A DNA stretch of 64,000 bases from NCBI RefSeq assembly GCF_001995215.1, contig NZ_MUXN01000003.1:1-64000 (forward strand). The letters run 5' to 3'. The translations under genes were made by a program, and so were the position numbers. This document shows positions 60,745 through 64,000 of this stretch, piece after piece. Position 1 is the stretch's first letter. Every line of letters starts with the position of its first letter. This DNA comes from Amycolatopsis azurea DSM 43854. GTDB lineage: Bacteria; Actinomycetota; Actinomycetes; Mycobacteriales; Pseudonocardiaceae. The notes beneath the pieces are model-generated. The model saw only the letters and a list, made by a program, of their open reading frames with translations, had not been told where the DNA came from and ran no database searches.

Positions 60745-60780
60745 AGGTGGCGGTCTTTCGACCCCGGAAGACCGCCGCCT
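60745..60780. terminator. Terminator hairpin between aceA and aceB
   Basis: 13-bp inverted repeat with one mismatch, 19 bp after the aceA stop, followed by CCCTTTTCC on the plus strand. Confidence 0.75.
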
Positions 60781-60825
60781 CCCTTTTCCTTCTATCTCTT
60801 TCGCGAAGCCCAGCGGAGGCACACC

Positions 60826-62430
60826 ATGGTTGAGAAGCTGAACTACCGGATCGACGTCTGCGGACCTGCCGGTGACCGGTTCGACGAGATCCTCACCCCG
60901 GCCGCACTGGACTTCGTGGCCAAGCTCGACAACGCGTTCGCCGGCCGCCGCCGCGAGCTGCTCGACGCCCGCCGCGTGCGCCGCGAAGAGCTGCAGTCCG
61001 GTGAGAAGCCGCTGGGCTTCCTGCCCGAGACGCGCGCCGTCCGCGACGACAGCAGCTGGTCGGTCGCCCCGGCCGCGCCCGGTCTCGAAGACCGCCGCGT
61101 CGAGATCACCGGCCCGACCGACCGCAAGATGACGGTCAACGCGCTCAACTCCGGCGCGAAGGTCTGGCTCGCCGACTTCGAGGACGCGACCTCGCCGACC
61201 TGGCACAACGTCATCGACGGCCAGCTCAACCTGTTCGACGCGATCCGCCGCAACATCGACTTCACCACCGAGGCGGGCAAGCGCTACACGATCGGCGACG
61301 AGCCCGCGACGATCGTCGCCCGCCCCCGCGGCTGGCACCTGGTGGAGAAGCACATCCGCATCGACGGCCGCCCGGTTTCGGCGAGCCTGGTCGACTTCGG
61401 CCTCTACTTCTTCCACAACGCGCGCCAGCTGCTGGCCCGCGGCAGCGGCCCGTACTTCTACCTGCCGAAGCTCGAGAACCACCTCGAAGCGCGGCTGTGG
61501 AACGACGTCTTCCTGCTGGCGCAACGGGAACTCGGCATCCCGCGCGGCACCGTCCGGGCGACCGTGCTGATCGAGACGATCACCGCCGCGTTCGAGATGG
61601 AGGAGATCCTCTACGAACTGCGCGAGCACATCGCCGGGCTGAACGCCGGCCGCTGGGACTACATCTTCAGCGTCATCAAGAACTTCTCCTCGCACGGCGC
61701 CGACTTCGTGCTCCCGGACCGCGCGCAGGTGACGATGACCGTCCCGTTCATGCGGGCCTACACCGAACTGCTGGTGCGCACCTGCCACAAGCGCGGGGCG
61801 CACGCCATCGGCGGCATGGCCGCGTTCATCCCGAGCAAGGACCCGGAGATCAACGCGACCGCGCTGCAGAAGGTGCGTCAGGACAAGGAACGCGAGGCGA
61901 ACGACGGTTTCGACGGCTCGTGGGTCGCGCACCCCGGCCTCGTCCCGGTCTGCCGCGAGGTGTTCGACGAGGCGCTCGGCGGCTGGCCGAACCAGCTCGG
62001 CAAGCTCCGGGAGGACGTCGTCGTCACCGCCGAGGACCTGCTCGACGTCGCCAGCGCCGGTGGCGAGGTCACCGAAGCCGGTGTCCGCGCCAACATCAAC
62101 GTCGCGCTGCGCTACATCGACGCCTGGCTGCGCGGCACCGGCGCGGCGGCCATCCACAACCTGATGGAGGACGCCGCCACCGCCGAGATCGCCCGCTGCC
62201 AGATCTGGCAGTGGATCCGCAACGGCACGAAGCTCGAAGACGGCACCGCGCTCACCCGCGAACTCACCGTGTCCTATTTGGACGAAGAGCTGGCGTCGGT
62301 GCGCTCCGAACTGGGCGAGGGCAACCGTCTCGGCGACGCCTACGAGATCTTCACCGAGACCGCGCTGGGCGAGAAGCTGCCGAGCTTCCTCACCACCGGC
62401 GCGTACGCGCGGTACCTGACCACGCACTGA
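60826..62430 (+). CDS. aceB: Malate synthase A
   Basis: 534 residues, the A isoform length. Conserved segments include [54 protein letters not shown] and [39 protein letters not shown]. It condenses glyoxylate with acetyl-CoA to malate, completing the shunt. It follows aceA after a hairpin, with GCGGAGGCACACC before the ATG. Corynebacterial and mycobacterial aceB is often the G form, so type A here is a lineage trait worth noting. Confidence 0.95.
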   Translation: MVEKLNYRIDVCGPAGDRFDEILTPAALDFVAKLDNAFAGRRRELLDARRVRREELQSGEKPLGFLPETRAVRDDSSWSVAPAAPGLEDRRVEITGPTDRKMTVNALNSGAKVWLADFEDATSPTWHNVIDGQLNLFDAIRRNIDFTTEAGKRYTIGDEPATIVARPRGWHLVEKHIRIDGRPVSASLVDFGLYFFHNARQLLARGSGPYFYLPKLENHLEARLWNDVFLLAQRELGIPRGTVRATVLIETITAAFEMEEILYELREHIAGLNAGRWDYIFSVIKNFSSHGADFVLPDRAQVTMTVPFMRAYTELLVRTCHKRGAHAIGGMAAFIPSKDPEINATALQKVRQDKEREANDGFDGSWVAHPGLVPVCREVFDEALGGWPNQLGKLREDVVVTAEDLLDVASAGGEVTEAGVRANINVALRYIDAWLRGTGAAAIHNLMEDAATAEIARCQIWQWIRNGTKLEDGTALTRELTVSYLDEELASVRSELGEGNRLGDAYEIFTETALGEKLPSFLTTGAYARYLTTH

Positions 62431-62440
62431 CTCGAGGCTC

Positions 62441-62540
62441 CGGCCGCCCCTACCTGACGCGGGGCGGCCGGGTTCCACACCGGTTTGGGACGGTGTGGCC
62501 CAACGGGTCCGGCGGCGGAGGCTCCCCGCCGCCGGACCCG
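62441..62540. terminator. Three tandem hairpins after aceB
   Basis: Perfect GC stems at 62441-62470 (10-bp arms), 62475-62498 (8-bp arms) and 62504-62540 (15-bp arms). They lie just downstream of the aceB stop. A multi-hairpin terminator is likely. Confidence 0.75.
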
Positions 62541-62588
62541 CTTCACGCGCGCGCTCTTCCGGTAGCGCTGTCGGGCGTGCGTCCTGTG

Positions 62589-62643
62589 GTCCGTGAAGGC
62601 CTCCTTGAGGGACCCTGGGTCCCTCAAGGAGGCCTTCACGGAC
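62589..62643. repeat. Palindrome family C, copy 2
   Basis: 55-bp nearly perfect palindrome (arm GTCCGTGAAGGCCTCC). Outer arms identical to 34032-34086. A half-copy, GGTCCCTCAAGGAGGCCTTAACGGAC-like, lies at about 63374-63400. Confidence 0.9.
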
Positions 62644-62799
62644 TTGGTGCGAGCCGCCGCGGACCAGCGGAAAGGGACGAACCGATCACGGATCGCGAAT
62701 AGGTAGCGGTACCTAGTGAAACCCCCGTTGTTTCGACGGCGGGGCGCGCGGATGCTCGGCGCCGGGTGGGAATTCCGCCTGTTTCCCCGAGGAGCCGTC

Positions 62800-62931
62800 A
62801 TGAAGAAGCAGTTGAGAAGCGTCTTGGCCGCAGCCTTCGCAATCCTCGCCGTCGTCCTCGCCGCACCGGCCGTGTCCGCATCGGCGACCGTCGCGGCCCA
62901 GCCGGACTGCGTCCGCCCCTGCCATTTCTGA
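62800..62931 (+). CDS. Tiny secreted peptide with CxxxC tail
   Basis: 43 codons. The peptide starts with KKQLR and has a hydrophobic core of about 20 residues and a signal-peptidase-like AVSASA. The predicted mature tail ends QPDCVRPCHF, with Cys spaced C-x3-C and a terminal aromatic. GAGGAG at 62789-62794 is well placed, and the codon choice is GC-rich, so translation is likely. No family is recognised. It could be a signalling peptide, a small toxin or an unmodified secreted peptide. No processing genes are seen next to it. Confidence 0.6.
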   Translation: MKKQLRSVLAAAFAILAVVLAAPAVSASATVAAQPDCVRPCHF

Positions 62932-63610
62932 TCTTCGTCACCTAGAGAAGTCCCGGGGGTCGCGCCCCTCGCGACCCGCGACATTCGTGGAGGGGGGATC
63001 CGGTTCCCCCGACGTACCGGGTTCCCCCTCCGCCCCAGCGCGTTCAGCTTGCCCAAGTCCGTGAAGGGCCCCTTTCCTACCCTGAAGGTAGTAAAGGAGG
63101 ACCGGTATTTGCTTACCGATGCCTGACCTGCGCGAGGGTGGTGGTTGCGCGGGTACATCCGGTCGCAGGTCTTGATCAACGGAAGATCCGGGACACTCAC
63201 CGTCCCCAATCCTCCGTTGATCAAGGTTGTGCCTGTCGTGCCCTGTGGCAGACAACCTGACGGGGGAAGATTCCGGACGTTGGACGGCCGGAATCTTCCC
63301 CCGTCGACCACACCGCCATCCAGCACGAGCTCCACACTCGACCGCCAGCCACACCAGTGGGTAAGCAAATACTGGTCCCTCAAGGAGGCCTTAACGGACT
63401 GCGGTGATCGCCCCGCACGCTCCAGGTGCACCAGCAGTCACAGCGGTGGCGCGTGAAGGCCCCCTTCCCTCGGCTCAGCCGAGGAAACTCGACCTTCGCA
63501 CCCTGTCCAAGTACATGAAGGCCCCCTTCCTTGCGCTAGCCGCAAGCAAGGGGGCCTTCATGTACAGCAGGCGGGCGAGCGCCCAGCGCGTTTAGTCCTC
63601 TGAACGCGGT
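62932..63610. repeat. Nested palindrome island
   Basis: 679 bp without a gene. It contains a hairpin at 62957-62977; outer 16-bp inverted repeats (63101-63116 and 63361-63376, one mismatch); inside these, CTTGATCAACGGA / TCCGTTGATCAAG (63171-63183, 63213-63225), an 18-bp perfect stem at 63259-63305 and the partial repeats of families B and C around it. The flanked 276-bp unit looks like a small non-autonomous element or structured RNA. No transposase is present. Confidence 0.75.
63511..63565. repeat. Palindrome family B, copy 2
   Basis: 55-bp palindrome with one internal mismatch, arms as at 16800-16856. It lies in a convergent gap (small peptide gene and glycosyltransferase). Confidence 0.88.
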
Positions 63611-64000
63611 TTACGGCTCGAACGCGTTGCCCGTGGCGATCTTCGGGCGCCCCAGTTCCACCGGTTCCCCGATCCGGGCCCGCCGGTAGACCGCGACGGT
63701 CGCCTCCGCGATCCGGCCCCAGTCGAAGTCCGCGGCCAGGCGCGACTGCGCGGTCAGTGCCCGCCGCGCGGCGGCGACCTCGTCGTCCAGCACCGCCTCG
63801 ACGGCGTCCCCGAGCGCGTCGACGTCGCCGGGGCTGAACGCCAGGCCGGTCTCGCCGTCGACGACGACCTCGCCGAGCCCGCCCGCGGTGGACGCCACGA
63901 GGGGCGCCTTCGCGGCGGCCGCCTCCAGCGCGACGATCCCGAACGGCTCGTAGCGGCTGGGCAGCACGACGGCGTCGGCGGCGGCCAGGATGGCGCGCAG
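63611..64000 (-). CDS. GT4-family glycosyltransferase, 3' end only
   Basis: About 129 C-terminal residues; the gene extends beyond the window. The GT4 pattern VVLPSRYEPFGIVALEAAAAKAPLVASTAGGLGEVVVDGETGLAF is clear, with the Glu-x7-Glu nucleotide-sugar site (EPFGIVALE). It ends in TAA at 63611-63613. Candidates include glycogen synthase-type or phosphatidylinositol mannosyltransferase-like enzymes; the missing N-terminus prevents a choice. Confidence 0.88.
   Translation of the reverse strand: MRAILAAADAVVLPSRYEPFGIVALEAAAAKAPLVASTAGGLGEVVVDGETGLAFSPGDVDALGDAVEAVLDDEVAAARRALTAQSRLAADFDWGRIAEATVAVYRRARIGEPVELGRPKIATGNAFEP

Noticed and set aside
60694..62478. 594-codon reverse frame antisense to aceB
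   Set aside because: Shadow of malate synthase; same reason.
1..64000. tRNA or rRNA genes
   Set aside because: Reading both strands I saw no convincing TpsiC-arm plus acceptor pairing or rRNA signature; a tRNA scan would settle it.

Overview
The window is high-GC actinobacterial DNA. GTG starts are frequent, start/stop overlaps of the ATGA/GTGA type are common, and there is a RamB/aceA/aceB glyoxylate locus, an ECF41-type sigma factor, an F420-type Ddn domain, a 13E12-type HNH endonuclease and many secreted lipoproteins. Gene content and the long intergenic palindromes suggest a Pseudonocardiaceae member, probably Amycolatopsis. The genus is an inference, not a measurement.

Layout. 1-5566 (minus strand) looks like one operon: cytosolic LytS-type kinase, LytTR regulator, small membrane protein, sodium:solute symporter, DUF485 protein and ActP-like acetate symporter (cut by the window edge). 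6228-13778 is a sugar locus: lipoprotein binding protein, permease, ATPase, mannose-6-phosphate isomerase and LacI regulator, divergent from a secreted GH92 alpha-mannosidase; the palindrome GACAACGTTGTC occurs three times in it. 13982-30205 is mostly housekeeping and metabolic: MarR, thioredoxin-TPR protein, zinc metallopeptidase, alpha-glucan phosphorylase, cysteine dioxygenase plus rhodanese with a probable leader peptide, enoyl-CoA hydratase, two methyltransferases, a HAD phosphatase and an AraC regulator. 30234-37412 shows decay: two pseudogenes with internal deletions, a 13E12 HNH gene, a transposase remnant, several palindromes, and an alpha/beta hydrolase lacking its nucleophile region. 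37418-54699 is accessory and regulatory: two ECF sigma factors with SnoaL-like tails, TetR, a LexA-like repressor, MarR with a double operator facing a VOC protein, XRE, HxlR, hydrolases, a FAD monooxygenase, NmrA proteins, a possible SUKH protein, an NlpC/P60 peptidase and a nucleoside hydrolase. 54877-62430 carries NADAR, ilvA, an NmrA protein and the divergent ramB - aceA-aceB locus. 62431-63610 is a palindrome-rich island with a tiny secreted-peptide gene, followed by the end of a glycosyltransferase gene.

How genes work together. The two ends share a C2/carboxylate theme: uptake by ActP-like symporters under LytS/LytTR control at the left, and the glyoxylate shunt under RamB at the right. 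The GH92 enzyme, ABC importer and ManA form a plausible route from mannosides to fructose-6-phosphate under one LacI repressor. Large palindromes sit preferentially in gaps between convergent genes. The most unusual non-coding feature is a 7-unit array at 54704-54868 with an exact 21-bp period, four units in one orientation and three inverted.
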